Positions 49,578-58,152 of a stretch of DNA of 64,000 nt are shown here, piece by piece; within the stretch, counting starts at the first letter, position 1; each line of letters begins with the position of its first letter. Source of the DNA: Jeotgalibaca sp052266715 (GTDB lineage Bacteria > Bacillota > Bacilli > Lactobacillales > Aerococcaceae). The notes beneath the pieces were generated by a model. It ran no database searches, was not told the origin of the DNA, and saw only the letters and a list, made by a program, of their open reading frames with translations. The DNA lies in NCBI GenBank assembly GCA_052266715.1, contig JBQPRB010000004.1; one strand, 5' to 3'. Position numbers and translations under genes: made by a program.

Positions 49578-51659
49578 TTATTTAGTTAAGCCATATCCAA
49601 ATTTATAAACATTTCCCGATGTATCTTCATAAGCATAGGTCATGCCTTCACGGAAGTATTTGTCCTTGTCATATCCCGGAACATCATTGCGGGATACACA
49701 AACGCCATGTTCGTCTACCGCAATAACAGCCGTATTTTTCGGCAAAGTCAGCGGCAATTTACCTTTTGGTTGATAATTGCCAATTAAAACTTCCAGCTGT
49801 GCCTTAAGGAAGGTATCATAGCCAGCGATTAAAATATCTACCTTTGGCTCTACATTTCCTAAAATCCACGGCAACGTGATATTTACGCTGGCAACCACTG
49901 TCTTCCCGGCTGCTCGCATCTCATCAGCGATTTTTTCAAAGCGCTTATAATTGGAAAGAGTCGTTTCTTTATAAGTATCACCATTCATGGCAATGTTTGT
50001 CTTATCTTCACAAATTTCCAGTTCCAGTAAACCTGGAGTAGCATTGAAGTAATCACCACTTTCAGGTTGTAGGAACAAGATTGCTGTCTCAGCTTCCTTA
50101 TAGTCATCAACGAGTGAAATGCCTAACTCTTTTGCAACTTCGCGTGCATTTCGAGTAATTTTTTCTGCTTTTTCCAAGTTTTTATGGAAAGCTTCCACAT
50201 AAACTTTGTCTTTGCCGACTGGCAAACCTGCTTCATTTTTCAATAATGTCACGGATTTAAGATGAGCTTCATAAGCTTTTTCTCTACCTGCTTGCTCTAA
50301 ACGAACAGCTTTCGCAGCTTCGACATCCACGTATGTCTTATCATCAAACAACCCGAGATCAAACATTTCCTTCAACAACCGTACGTTTGCTTGGTCGATA
50401 CGTTGGGGTGCAATGAAGTTCTTCACAACAGCTGCTTTTAAATTCCCGACATCATTAGTTGCGCCAATAATGTCCGTTCCAGCATTCACAACTTTGGCAA
50501 AACGAACCGGAACACTTGCCTCTTCCATTCCCCAAGCCGTATTATCTGTTACTCCGGAATCAGAGTTAACATAGCCCTTGAAGCCAAGTTTATCCCGCAA
50601 TAAAGTTTGGAGCATATACGCATTAAAAGCCATTCCCACTTCTTCAAAGGGTACAATTTCCCCCTCAATTGCTTGCCAATGACTTTTTTCAATGCTTGGT
50701 GCAGAATAATAAGGCATGATGGAGCTGGGGTTTTTTTCTACTGCTTTAGTAAACGGTGGTAAATGATAATCTTCCAAACTGCCAGGAGTGCGGTATACAT
50801 TCCATTTACCGGCTAAGTAGTGCGGATCAAACCCATTTTCACGTGGTCCACCACCCGGGAAATGCTTGATTGTCATCGCAATGGAATCTTCAGACAGTTT
50901 CTCTCCCTGGATACCCGGAATCAAGCGGCTAATGATCTCTCCAACCAAATCAGGATTTTCACCGAATGTCCCATACGACCGTTGCCATCTTGGATCTGTT
51001 ACAATATCGGCCATATACATGTACCCCTTGCGGATTCCTGCAGCCAACCACTCTTTACGCACCGTTTCAGCAAATTCCTCCACTAATGTATAATCAGCAT
51101 CAGCTGATAACTCACCTTGGACAGCAGCCGCTATTCCCAATGTTCCTGGGTAGAGTGAGAAACTACCTTCTGTTTTATCACCTTCAATGGTAACGTCACT
51201 GTTTTCATTACGAGAGTTCGATGCAATAAGAGCCGGAATTCCTAAGCGTGTTGCCTCCGCTACTTCATTAACTTTGTTAACCCATTCCGCAATATCTTCG
51301 CTTGGCATATTGTCGCGCAAAATGAAATGACGTAATTTCAATCGTTCCATTGTTTCTGTCGAAGGGTACTTATCGCGACGTTTCATTGGTGAGCCATCAG
51401 CCTTTTCGAATTCTTCATCCAAAACTTGTGTATTGTCGCCTTCTTTTTTCGCTTTACCCATATTCATTTGGTTGATGAGCATCATACCCACTTTTTCATC
51501 AGTAGTCATTTGGCTAACTAAATCTTTAGCACGTTCTTCGCTTGTCAACCGCCAATCCTCATAAGCATCCAAGATACCGTTTCCATTTAAATCTTTAAAT
51601 TTGAATCCATCCACTTCAATAAGTGATTTACTCGTTACTGTTAAGTCTGGTTGTTTCAT
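49578..51659 (-). CDS. GH3-family beta-glycosidase
   Basis: This 693-residue enzyme has the two GH3 domains: an N-terminal TIM barrel (about 40-390) with MTIKHFPGGGPRENGFDPHY and the nucleophile aspartate in GFKGYVNSDSGVTDNTAW, then a C-terminal alpha/beta sandwich (about 430-640). Before the barrel lies an EF-hand-like segment, FKDLNGNGILDAYEDWR, which could bind calcium. No signal peptide is seen, so it should act inside the cell. It probably removes non-reducing beta-glucosyl or beta-N-acetylhexosaminyl residues from imported oligosaccharides. The start at 51659 replaces an upstream TTG at 51677. It stands alone with a terminator. Confidence 0.9.
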   Translation of the reverse strand: MKQPDLTVTSKSLIEVDGFKFKDLNGNGILDAYEDWRLTSEERAKDLVSQMTTDEKVGMMLINQMNMGKAKKEGDNTQVLDEEFEKADGSPMKRRDKYPSTETMERLKLRHFILRDNMPSEDIAEWVNKVNEVAEATRLGIPALIASNSRNENSDVTIEGDKTEGSFSLYPGTLGIAAAVQGELSADADYTLVEEFAETVRKEWLAAGIRKGYMYMADIVTDPRWQRSYGTFGENPDLVGEIISRLIPGIQGEKLSEDSIAMTIKHFPGGGPRENGFDPHYLAGKWNVYRTPGSLEDYHLPPFTKAVEKNPSSIMPYYSAPSIEKSHWQAIEGEIVPFEEVGMAFNAYMLQTLLRDKLGFKGYVNSDSGVTDNTAWGMEEASVPVRFAKVVNAGTDIIGATNDVGNLKAAVVKNFIAPQRIDQANVRLLKEMFDLGLFDDKTYVDVEAAKAVRLEQAGREKAYEAHLKSVTLLKNEAGLPVGKDKVYVEAFHKNLEKAEKITRNAREVAKELGISLVDDYKEAETAILFLQPESGDYFNATPGLLELEICEDKTNIAMNGDTYKETTLSNYKRFEKIADEMRAAGKTVVASVNITLPWILGNVEPKVDILIAGYDTFLKAQLEVLIGNYQPKGKLPLTLPKNTAVIAVDEHGVCVSRNDVPGYDKDKYFREGMTYAYEDTSGNVYKFGYGLTK

Positions 51660-51835
51660 TAATAATGCTCCCTCCAAATTATCACTATTTTGATTATAGT
51701 ATATTTATCATTTTTAAGAAAGGTGTCGATGAGTATAAAAATTTTAATAAAAAGTCGTTAATGATACAATAATTGCATAATAATCATGTCGTTTAACAGT
51801 GTAGGACAGGTAATTTTCCTATTGGAGGAATAGAT

Positions 51836-53179
51836 ATGACTAAAATATATATGCGTCTACTTTTCCCAAGTTTGGCATTGCTTATTTTCATTAGTTTATT
51901 AGGCACCCTTTTGTTGGAATGGACCCCGGGTTCATGGCAAGTACTCGTTTCATTTGCTTGCGGTTTGTTTGCTTATTCCCTTATGCTGACCCAAGTGTTG
52001 ATTTCCGTTAGAATCAAGGTCATCGAGCACCATATCGGCCTGCCAAATTTATATGCGGTCCACGGCTTTATGGGAATGGCAGCACTCTTAGCGGTCCTCA
52101 TTCACTTCCTGAATCAATGGAATGGTTTCGCCGTTATTTTTTCCGGTCAAGTATCCACTGCCTCACTTTTTGGTTTTATCGGGGCTTTCTCGCTCCTTAT
52201 CGTCATATTGACAGGTGTTTTTGTGCTCTCCAACACCTTCATCAAGCGCTCCAAAAAATTAATGAAACGGAAAGATACTATATATAAACGTGAGCGGCAA
52301 TTATGGTTGCACCGTTTATCATTATTGGCAATCGTGGCCATATATTTCCACTTGTTCAACTTGCGTTTCGTCTCCTCAAATGCCATATTCATGACCTTAT
52401 TGACTACCTACACTATTGTGGTTTTAGGTTGGTATGCTATCTACAAAATAAACTTGATGCGTTTACCAAGGTATAGCGTCCACAGCATTAGCAAGCCGAC
52501 CCAAAGCTTATACCAGCTCGAATTAATTCCGGCTGACAATCAACCTGTTCTGACATATAAAGCAGGACAATATGCCTTCCTGAGGTTTGTCGATTCAGAT
52601 GTAGCAAATGAAAGTCACCCCTTTTCCCTCTCGAGTTCCCCTGAACACAGCAAGGAAAAACTCCAAATGATTATCAAAGAGTCAGGTGACTTCACCCGGA
52701 CCCTCAATCAAGTCAAGTCCGGTGATAAAGTGACTCTAGATGGCCCTTATGGGGATTATTTCCCTAAAGACGCTGCAATGTCTAGAACGCCGATGGTTCT
52801 TCTTTCCGGTGGTATCGGTGTTACACCCAACTTGAGCATTTTACGCCACGAAATCGCGAATAAATCCGATCGGCGCATTTTCTTTGTCTGGGGCTTGGCT
52901 ACTAAAGAGGATATTATGTTGGTCGAAGAATTGGACCGACTGGAAAAAGAATTCCCTAATTTCACTTATCATTTTATCTTCAGCAATGAGGAAGTGCCAG
53001 GGTATGCCCATGGATTCATTTCCCCCAAATATTTACAGGAAATTGGTGCGGGAGATCTTTATGATGAAGCCCATTATTATATTTGTGGGCCACCTCCGAT
53101 GCTGAATGCCGCTAAAAAAATGTTGGCAGATAATCATGTTGATCCAGAACGGATTTTCTTGGAAGAATTTGCGTTTTAA
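51836..53179 (+). CDS. Ferric-reductase-like flavocytochrome (FAD/NAD(P)H oxidoreductase)
   Basis: This 447-residue protein has six N-terminal membrane segments (about 1-215) with histidines that could hold heme (LYAVHGFMGMAALLAVLIHF and LHRLSLLAIVAIYFHLF). A ferredoxin-reductase-type FAD domain follows (HPFSLSSSPEHSK near 260), then an NAD(P) domain (LLSGGIGVTPNLSILRHE and YYICGPPPML). Such proteins carry electrons from cytosolic NAD(P)H through FAD and heme to an outside acceptor such as ferric iron, or act as NOX-type oxidases. A GGAGG site precedes 51836. It is a single gene with a perfect terminator. Confidence 0.9.
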   Translation: MTKIYMRLLFPSLALLIFISLLGTLLLEWTPGSWQVLVSFACGLFAYSLMLTQVLISVRIKVIEHHIGLPNLYAVHGFMGMAALLAVLIHFLNQWNGFAVIFSGQVSTASLFGFIGAFSLLIVILTGVFVLSNTFIKRSKKLMKRKDTIYKRERQLWLHRLSLLAIVAIYFHLFNLRFVSSNAIFMTLLTTYTIVVLGWYAIYKINLMRLPRYSVHSISKPTQSLYQLELIPADNQPVLTYKAGQYAFLRFVDSDVANESHPFSLSSSPEHSKEKLQMIIKESGDFTRTLNQVKSGDKVTLDGPYGDYFPKDAAMSRTPMVLLSGGIGVTPNLSILRHEIANKSDRRIFFVWGLATKEDIMLVEELDRLEKEFPNFTYHFIFSNEEVPGYAHGFISPKYLQEIGAGDLYDEAHYYICGPPPMLNAAKKMLADNHVDPERIFLEEFAF

Positions 53180-53183
53180 ATAC

Positions 53184-53217
53184 AAAAAGGGCCAGGACAC
53201 GTGTCCTGGCCCTTTTT
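53184..53217. terminator. Perfect palindromic terminator after the flavocytochrome gene
   Basis: A 34-base perfect palindrome, AAAAAGGGCCAGGACAC and its complement, with T ends on both strands. It serves the flavocytochrome and the convergent SDR gene. Confidence 0.92.
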
Positions 53218-53220
53218 AGA

Positions 53221-54069
53221 TTATGCTTTCATTCCTGGTTCAGCGTCATAAGACTTCTGGACAGCAGGATGCCGTTTACCTAATTTATCATCGGTGGTTT
53301 TTTGCCATACTGCATCCATTTTCTCTTTAATCATCGGAATCATTTTTTCCGGGATAAGGTTGCGGTAAGTCTTGGTTTCACCCAAAATGACTTTGATGGC
53401 TGGTTCCGTTACTTCATCGGGATCGAACTGCTCCATAGCAAAAGCGAGCTTTTCGTAATCAAAGACGCGCGTAGCAGGATCATCATCCCAATTTTTCCAG
53501 GTTTCAAATTCACGGTCGTTGAATCCCGTCAAATAAGGACCTGGATTTATGGTTGCGACTTCGACTTTAAATTCTTGCAATTCCATACTCAATGCTTCCG
53601 CAAAAGCCTCAACCGCATGCTTGGAAGCCGCGTACGGGCCCGAAAATGGATTTGCAGCCAGTCCAGAAATGGACGATACGAATATGATTCTTCCTTTTTT
53701 ATTCTGCACCATCTTGCGCGCAAATTCTTTTGTTAAAATCATGGGTGCAATCGCATTTACTTCCATTTGACGGCGCAAGTTTTCTTCTGGGATATCCACT
53801 AAGGAGCCTCCCTCTTTAATACCGGCATTGTTCACCAAAATATCGACGTCCCATTTCCAGGCTTTTTCGCGGTCTTTAGGATTCGTTACATCGAGTTGTT
53901 CGAGTCTCAGTTCCAACCCTTTTTCCCGTGCTTCTTTTTCCAAAGCCGATACTTGCGACATTACTTCGACACCGGCAATGACATCATGTCCCTTTTCCGC
54001 TAATCTAAAGGCGATATTTTTACCGAAGCCCGTCCCTGCACCTGTTATCAGAATCGTTTTTTTACGCAT
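53221..54069 (-). CDS. Short-chain dehydrogenase/reductase (SDR) family oxidoreductase
   Basis: This 282-residue NAD(P)-dependent enzyme has the SDR features: TGAGTGFGKNIAFRLAEKG for the cofactor, DILVNNAGIKEGGS, and the catalytic serine with the Y-x-x-x-K pair in SSISGLAANPFSGPYAASKH. The C-terminal 60 residues vary and set the substrate, which is unknown. It is a single gene; the SDR shares a bidirectional terminator with the flavocytochrome. Classical SDRs act on alcohols, sugars or steroids. Confidence 0.9.
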   Translation of the reverse strand: MRKKTILITGAGTGFGKNIAFRLAEKGHDVIAGVEVMSQVSALEKEAREKGLELRLEQLDVTNPKDREKAWKWDVDILVNNAGIKEGGSLVDIPEENLRRQMEVNAIAPMILTKEFARKMVQNKKGRIIFVSSISGLAANPFSGPYAASKHAVEAFAEALSMELQEFKVEVATINPGPYLTGFNDREFETWKNWDDDPATRVFDYEKLAFAMEQFDPDEVTEPAIKVILGETKTYRNLIPEKMIPMIKEKMDAVWQKTTDDKLGKRHPAVQKSYDAEPGMKA

Positions 54070-54145
54070 AAAAAATCCTCCTCTTGTTTTACTGCCTTAC
54101 AAAATAAGCGTAACAACAAAAAGAGGCATTTCCTAATGATATGGA

Positions 54146-54532
54146 TCAAGGAATTTTAGTGATTATATGTGTATTAAAAAGAAATAAACTTGCACCCAGC
54201 CCCAGAATGGCTACCAGGCTAATCATTAATTGATGCTCATACCCTGACAGAAAAAGAATGGATAATAGTGGTGTAAAAGACATTAATAAATATATAATTT
54301 TTGCACTTTTGCGCATGTGTATCATGAGTTTGTCGCCCTTTTTAACTTGCAGCTTATTACTGCGAAAGCCTTGTTGGGTAACTTGAATCATTGCTTCTTC
54401 TGTTGGCAGTTCCATCTCAATGGTTTGGTTATCATTAATTCTTGCAACTTTATCACCATTTATACGGATTTTTACTGATACAAGGAGACCAATCCAACCC
54501 GTCTTACGCGTAATTTTTACTGACACATCCAA
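54146..54532 (-). CDS. Hypothetical membrane protein with N-terminal soluble domain
   Basis: This 128-residue protein has a soluble beta-rich N-terminal part (about 1-80, ending KLQVKKGDKLMIHMRKSA) and two membrane segments (IIYLLMSFTPLLSILFLSG and HQLMISLVAILGLGASLFLF). The first part, with INGDKVARINDNQTIEMELP, resembles the small carboxypeptidase-regulatory-like sheets seen in Firmicutes membrane proteins, but I do not recognise a family. A good AGGAGG site precedes the ATG. It is transcribed toward the SDR gene from a short gap. Confidence 0.55.
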   Translation of the reverse strand: MDVSVKITRKTGWIGLLVSVKIRINGDKVARINDNQTIEMELPTEEAMIQVTQQGFRSNKLQVKKGDKLMIHMRKSAKIIYLLMSFTPLLSILFLSGYEHQLMISLVAILGLGASLFLFNTHIITKIP

Positions 54533-54579
54533 TCCCTCCTGCCAGAATATTTGTTAAGGTTATTGTATCAAACCTCCTA

Positions 54580-54616
54580 AAAAAAACTAGTCACGGCACC
54601 ATGCTGCCGCGACTAG
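54580..54616 (-). terminator. Terminator of the crtN-crtM-ohrR-gpx unit
   Basis: CTAGTCACGGCA (54587-54598) pairs with TGCCGCGACTAG (54605-54616) with one mismatch; the minus strand then runs TTTTTT. It begins 14 bases after the gpx stop. Confidence 0.8.
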
Positions 54617-54630
54617 CCAAAAAATCCATT

Positions 54631-55101
54631 TTACAAATAAGCTGCTATTTCATTTTCGAAAGACAGTGGTTCTTCAGTTGGCCCGAAGCGTTTGATGACA
54701 TCCCCGTTTTTATCTACCAGGAACTTGGTGAAATTCCACTTGATGGCACTTCCCAAAATACCTTTGGTTTCTTCAGTTAAAAGTTTGAAAAGAGGATGGG
54801 CATCTTTTCCATTTATTGTTACAATTTTATGCATGGGGAATGATACACCATAAGTCATTCGGCATGACTCAGCGGCTTCGCCCGCAGTAGTCACTTCTTG
54901 TTTAAACTGATTGGAAGGAAAACCCAGGACTACAAAATCTTGGTCTTGATATTTTTCAAACAGTTTTTGCAGTTCATCAAACTGGGGGGCAAGACCACAT
55001 TTGGTCGCTGTATTGACGATCAGCATTGTTTTCCCTTTATAACGGTCTAATTTATATGTTTCGCCATTTTCTGTTGTTACTGAAATATCATAAATCCCCA
55101 T
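54631..55101 (-). CDS. gpx: Glutathione peroxidase-family thiol peroxidase
   Basis: This 156-residue protein is a bacterial GPx: IVNTATKCGLAPQFDELQKL carries the peroxidatic cysteine (about residue 36), FPSNQF the glutamine, and WNFTKFLVDKNGDVIKRFGP the tryptophan and asparagine of the catalytic tetrad. In bacteria lacking glutathione these enzymes usually take electrons from thioredoxin. It lies 21 bases after ohrR and ends at the terminator, so it is the last gene of the crtN-crtM-ohrR-gpx unit. It should remove organic or lipid peroxides. Confidence 0.93.
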   Translation of the reverse strand: MGIYDISVTTENGETYKLDRYKGKTMLIVNTATKCGLAPQFDELQKLFEKYQDQDFVVLGFPSNQFKQEVTTAGEAAESCRMTYGVSFPMHKIVTINGKDAHPLFKLLTEETKGILGSAIKWNFTKFLVDKNGDVIKRFGPTEEPLSFENEIAAYL

Positions 55102-55122
55102 ATCCGTTAACCTCCATTAAAT

Positions 55123-55569
55123 TCAATCATTTATCTCGTCTAGACGTTGTTGTAAACTCGAAAGTTGTCTCATTAAATCGGGTAAATCAATTCCTTCGAA
55201 GTTACAGGTTTCCAGTTCCTTGAGAATGGACTGGTTTATTAATCGCTTACTTTCCTTTGCATGCGTTGATAAAAAAATTAGTATGGTTCTTTTATCAGAA
55301 GGATGCCGGTTCTTTTCAATCCACCCGCTTGCTTCCATTCTTTTCAGTATCGGATTTAATGTTCCAATCCCCATGCCGGTCTTTGCTCCAATAGAACTGA
55401 TAGGTACTCCTTCGTCATCCCATAAAGCAAGTAAGACTAAATATTGGGGGAATGTCAGGTTAAAAGTCTGCAGTGCCCGGGCATATATTTTGTTGATGCC
55501 ACTCGAGGCACGATATAGCCGAAAACATAGCTGTTCATCGAGGCGCCGATCAAAAATAGACTCATCCAT
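55123..55569 (-). CDS. ohrR: OhrR-type MarR-family peroxide-sensing repressor
   Basis: This 148-residue winged-helix regulator resembles OhrR: LDEQLCFRLYRASSGINKIY has the peroxide-reactive cysteine at residue 15, followed by FPQYLVLLALWDDEGVPISS and the wing region LKRMEASGWIEKNRHPSDKR. OhrR proteins repress until organic hydroperoxides oxidise that cysteine. The start is 4 bases after the crtM stop, so the two are translationally coupled. In other bacteria OhrR usually controls ohr; here it is inside a carotenoid and peroxidase operon, which suggests autoregulated control of pigment synthesis. Confidence 0.85.
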   Translation of the reverse strand: MDESIFDRRLDEQLCFRLYRASSGINKIYARALQTFNLTFPQYLVLLALWDDEGVPISSIGAKTGMGIGTLNPILKRMEASGWIEKNRHPSDKRTILIFLSTHAKESKRLINQSILKELETCNFEGIDLPDLMRQLSSLQQRLDEIND

Positions 55570-55573
55570 TAAA

Positions 55574-56449
55574 TCACCGTTTCTTTAAAAGTTTTCTTGC
55601 TTGAAGAATCAATTCCGTCATTTTAACTTCAGGAACAAAATTTCTTTTATTAATGCAATCATAATCATTCTTGCGGACACTATCCATAATACCACTGTAC
55701 AGTTTTGCGGAAACCAAGACTGGTAACTGACAATCTTTATCAAACAAATGAATACTACCGAAAAAGTTCTGATATCCCTCTTCCGACTCTTTAGCCAGTT
55801 CTTCCCATAAACTGATGAAGGCTTGGTCAGGCCCCGCCTGCATCACTTTTTCTAAATGCACATGATGACGGTTCAACAATTCAGTTGGCAAATAGATACG
55901 GTCGTTATCGCGGTAATCCTCGCCCACATCCCGTAAAATGTTTGTCAATTGCATTGCAACACCGAGGGATATAGCACTTTCTTTTATTTCCTTGTTTATT
56001 CCTTTTTGATGGGCCAGAATGGGCAATAGCATCAATCCGACCGAACCAGCTACATAGTAACTATATTCTTTCAAAGCTGCCAAATCCGTAATTTCTTGAA
56101 AGGACAGATCACGTTTCTGCCCTTCAAGTTGATCAAAAAATGGTGCTGCGTCCATATCATAACGGGTAAAAACATCGCGTAACGCTCGCCACATTGGGTG
56201 ATCAGGCGTCTCTCCCTGGGTGAAGGCAGTCAGCTCCTCTTCCAGTTGCATTAATTTCTTTTTCTTTAACGCTGTCGGCTCGTTCGCGTCCACCGTGTCA
56301 TCGGCTTGTCGACAAAATGCATAAATTGCATAGACGGCCTCCGCTTTTTCCTTAGGTAACTTTGAAAAGGCCGTATAAAAACTTTTCGAAGAAGCTTTTA
56401 TCACTTTTTCACAGTAAGCATAATCTTTCTTCAAGTCGGTTCCTGCCAT
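55574..56449 (-). CDS. crtM: Dehydrosqualene (4,4'-diapophytoene) synthase CrtM
   Basis: This 291-residue enzyme joins two farnesyl diphosphates into dehydrosqualene, the first step of C30 carotenoid synthesis. The two aspartate-rich motifs are visible: FCRQADDTVDANE (about 48-60) and ILRDVGEDYRDNDRIYLPTE (about 168-187), which bind the magnesium and diphosphates. The start at 56449 has AAAGGGTG before it; a GTG at 56458 is less likely. It is 18 bases downstream of crtN. The assignment as C30 rather than C40 rests on the adjacent CrtN, CrtP, CrtQ and CrtO. Confidence 0.93.
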   Translation of the reverse strand: MAGTDLKKDYAYCEKVIKASSKSFYTAFSKLPKEKAEAVYAIYAFCRQADDTVDANEPTALKKKKLMQLEEELTAFTQGETPDHPMWRALRDVFTRYDMDAAPFFDQLEGQKRDLSFQEITDLAALKEYSYYVAGSVGLMLLPILAHQKGINKEIKESAISLGVAMQLTNILRDVGEDYRDNDRIYLPTELLNRHHVHLEKVMQAGPDQAFISLWEELAKESEEGYQNFFGSIHLFDKDCQLPVLVSAKLYSGIMDSVRKNDYDCINKRNFVPEVKMTELILQARKLLKKR

Positions 56450-56467
56450 TGCATTCACCCTTTCACT

Positions 56468-57979
56468 TTATTTATTGTCGTCAAGCATTAATTCATCGGC
56501 GGCAATTTTTCCGGATAAAAGGACAATTGGAACACCCGCTCCAGGATGCGTACTACTTCCTGTAAAATAAAGATTTTCGCAAGCTTCTGCTTTCGCTTGC
56601 GGGCGGAAGTGGTTACTTTGCAGCAAGGTTGGCTGTAATCCAAAACAAGCACCATTGTAGGCATTAAATCGTTCTTGGAAATCAAGTGGTGTGATCATAC
56701 TTTCGGAAATTATTTCATTTTCCACATTAGCCATGCCCGGCAAATTGCTGACAGCATCCAAGGCTTTCTTACGATAATACTTGGCAGTTGCTTCGTCGTT
56801 CCAATCATAATCAGCTGTTGCCAAGTCTGAAACGGGAACCAAGACATACAGTCCCTCTTTCCCTTCTGGTGCAACAGTAGGATCAACTTTTGAAGCTGCC
56901 ACGATATAAATAGAAGGATCCTCTACAAATTCCCCGGAAAAGACTTGTTCAAGGTTCTTATCCAGATCCTCAGAAAAGACGAAAGTATGCACGTGTTCCA
57001 GTTCCTCATATTTACGATCCATCCCTAAATAAAGTACAAAACAAGAACAGGAATATTTCATCTTATCTATCTTTTCATCCGTATATTTGCCTTTAGCCAC
57101 TCTATTCTTCACTAAATTCTTCATTGCATAAGGGAAATCAGCATTGCAAACGACATAGTCAGCACTTTGTTCCCCGCCATTTACACGGATACCAGTCGCA
57201 CGACCCTCTTCAACCACAATTTCTTCAACGGGAGAATTATAGTGGATTTTACCCCCTAACTCCAGGAATACACTTTCCATTCCTTCTGCCATTTTGTGCA
57301 TACCCCCATCGATATACCAAATACCATAGAGAAGTTCAATCATGGGAATGATCGTGTAGAGTGATGGACCATTATTCGGACTGACGCCAATATACAACGT
57401 TTGGAAAGTCAGCATTTGCTGGATTTTTTCATCTTTAACGAATTTGGAGATGGAGTCTGTCGCTGAATCGAATGTTTTTAATTTCAAAGCTTGTTGCAAC
57501 ATAAACGGATTATAGAAATCTTTTTTCTTTCTGAAAGGACGTTGGATGAAATAATCCCGCGCTACCGAGAAACGATCGTAGATACTGCTCAAGTATTGCA
57601 GGAATCCAGCCGCATCTTGTGGACTTCTAGCTTCAAGTGTCTTCATAAGCTGAACGAGATCAGAAGAAATATCAATACTTTCCGTTCCTCTATCGAAATA
57701 AGAACGATACATGGGGTCCAGACGTTTCATTGGAATGTAGTCATCCGGATTCTTACCGGCGAACTCAAAAACCTCACGATAAAGCTCCGGCATCATCACA
57801 ATGGTTGGGCCTAAATCAAATTTAAAGCCATCTTTTTCAATAACATGCATCTTCCCACCAGGAATACTTTCTTTTTCATAAATCTCAACTGCATAACCTT
57901 CTTTTTGTAAGCGAATAGCACTTGATAAACCCGCTACCCCTGCTCCTATTACGATTACCTTCTTTTTCTCACTATACAT
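56468..57979 (-). CDS. crtN: Dehydrosqualene (4,4'-diapophytoene) desaturase CrtN
   Basis: This 503-residue flavoprotein desaturates dehydrosqualene to the yellow diaponeurosporene. The N-terminal FAD motif is VIVIGAGVAGLSSAIRLQKE, followed by GFKFDLGPTIVMMPELYREV. The segments LTFQTLYIGVSPNNGPSLYT and GAGVPIVLLSGKIAADEL match Staphylococcus aureus CrtN rather than CrtP. The start at 57979 is chosen; the open frame extends to 58225 but crosses the divergent promoter. It heads the crtN-crtM-ohrR-gpx transcript and is divergent from crtP. Confidence 0.95.
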   Translation of the reverse strand: MYSEKKKVIVIGAGVAGLSSAIRLQKEGYAVEIYEKESIPGGKMHVIEKDGFKFDLGPTIVMMPELYREVFEFAGKNPDDYIPMKRLDPMYRSYFDRGTESIDISSDLVQLMKTLEARSPQDAAGFLQYLSSIYDRFSVARDYFIQRPFRKKKDFYNPFMLQQALKLKTFDSATDSISKFVKDEKIQQMLTFQTLYIGVSPNNGPSLYTIIPMIELLYGIWYIDGGMHKMAEGMESVFLELGGKIHYNSPVEEIVVEEGRATGIRVNGGEQSADYVVCNADFPYAMKNLVKNRVAKGKYTDEKIDKMKYSCSCFVLYLGMDRKYEELEHVHTFVFSEDLDKNLEQVFSGEFVEDPSIYIVAASKVDPTVAPEGKEGLYVLVPVSDLATADYDWNDEATAKYYRKKALDAVSNLPGMANVENEIISESMITPLDFQERFNAYNGACFGLQPTLLQSNHFRPQAKAEACENLYFTGSSTHPGAGVPIVLLSGKIAADELMLDDNK

Positions 57980-58018
57980 GCCGCACCGTCTCTTTCGAAT
58001 TTTATTAGTATTACCCCT

Positions 58019-58110
58019 ATCATATTTTATATCTTGTACGATGTAAACAATAATAACCCAAAAAAGTAAAAAAGAAAACGTTTTACATCGTGTGCGATAT
58101 AAGGTAAGAT
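58019..58110. promoter_or_regulatory. Divergent crtN and crtP promoters with a shared operator-like motif
   Basis: crtP: TTTACA (58082-58087), 17 bases, TAAGAT (58105-58110). crtN on the minus strand: TTTACA (58047-58042), 17 bases, TATGAT (58024-58019). From the -35 on, both promoters read TTTACATCGT, five or six variable bases, then GATATAA. The shared element lies between -35 and -10 of each, the place for a repressor. In crtP it contains ATCGTGTGCGAT, a short dyad. Confidence 0.7.
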
Positions 58111-58152
58111 GATTTTGATATTCAAAATGTATTATTAAACGGAGGGACAGAC

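Noticed and set aside
58070..58088. AAAACGTTTTACA as a cre site in the crt promoter region
   Set aside because: The reverse strand TGTAAAACG has one extra A compared with the cre consensus.
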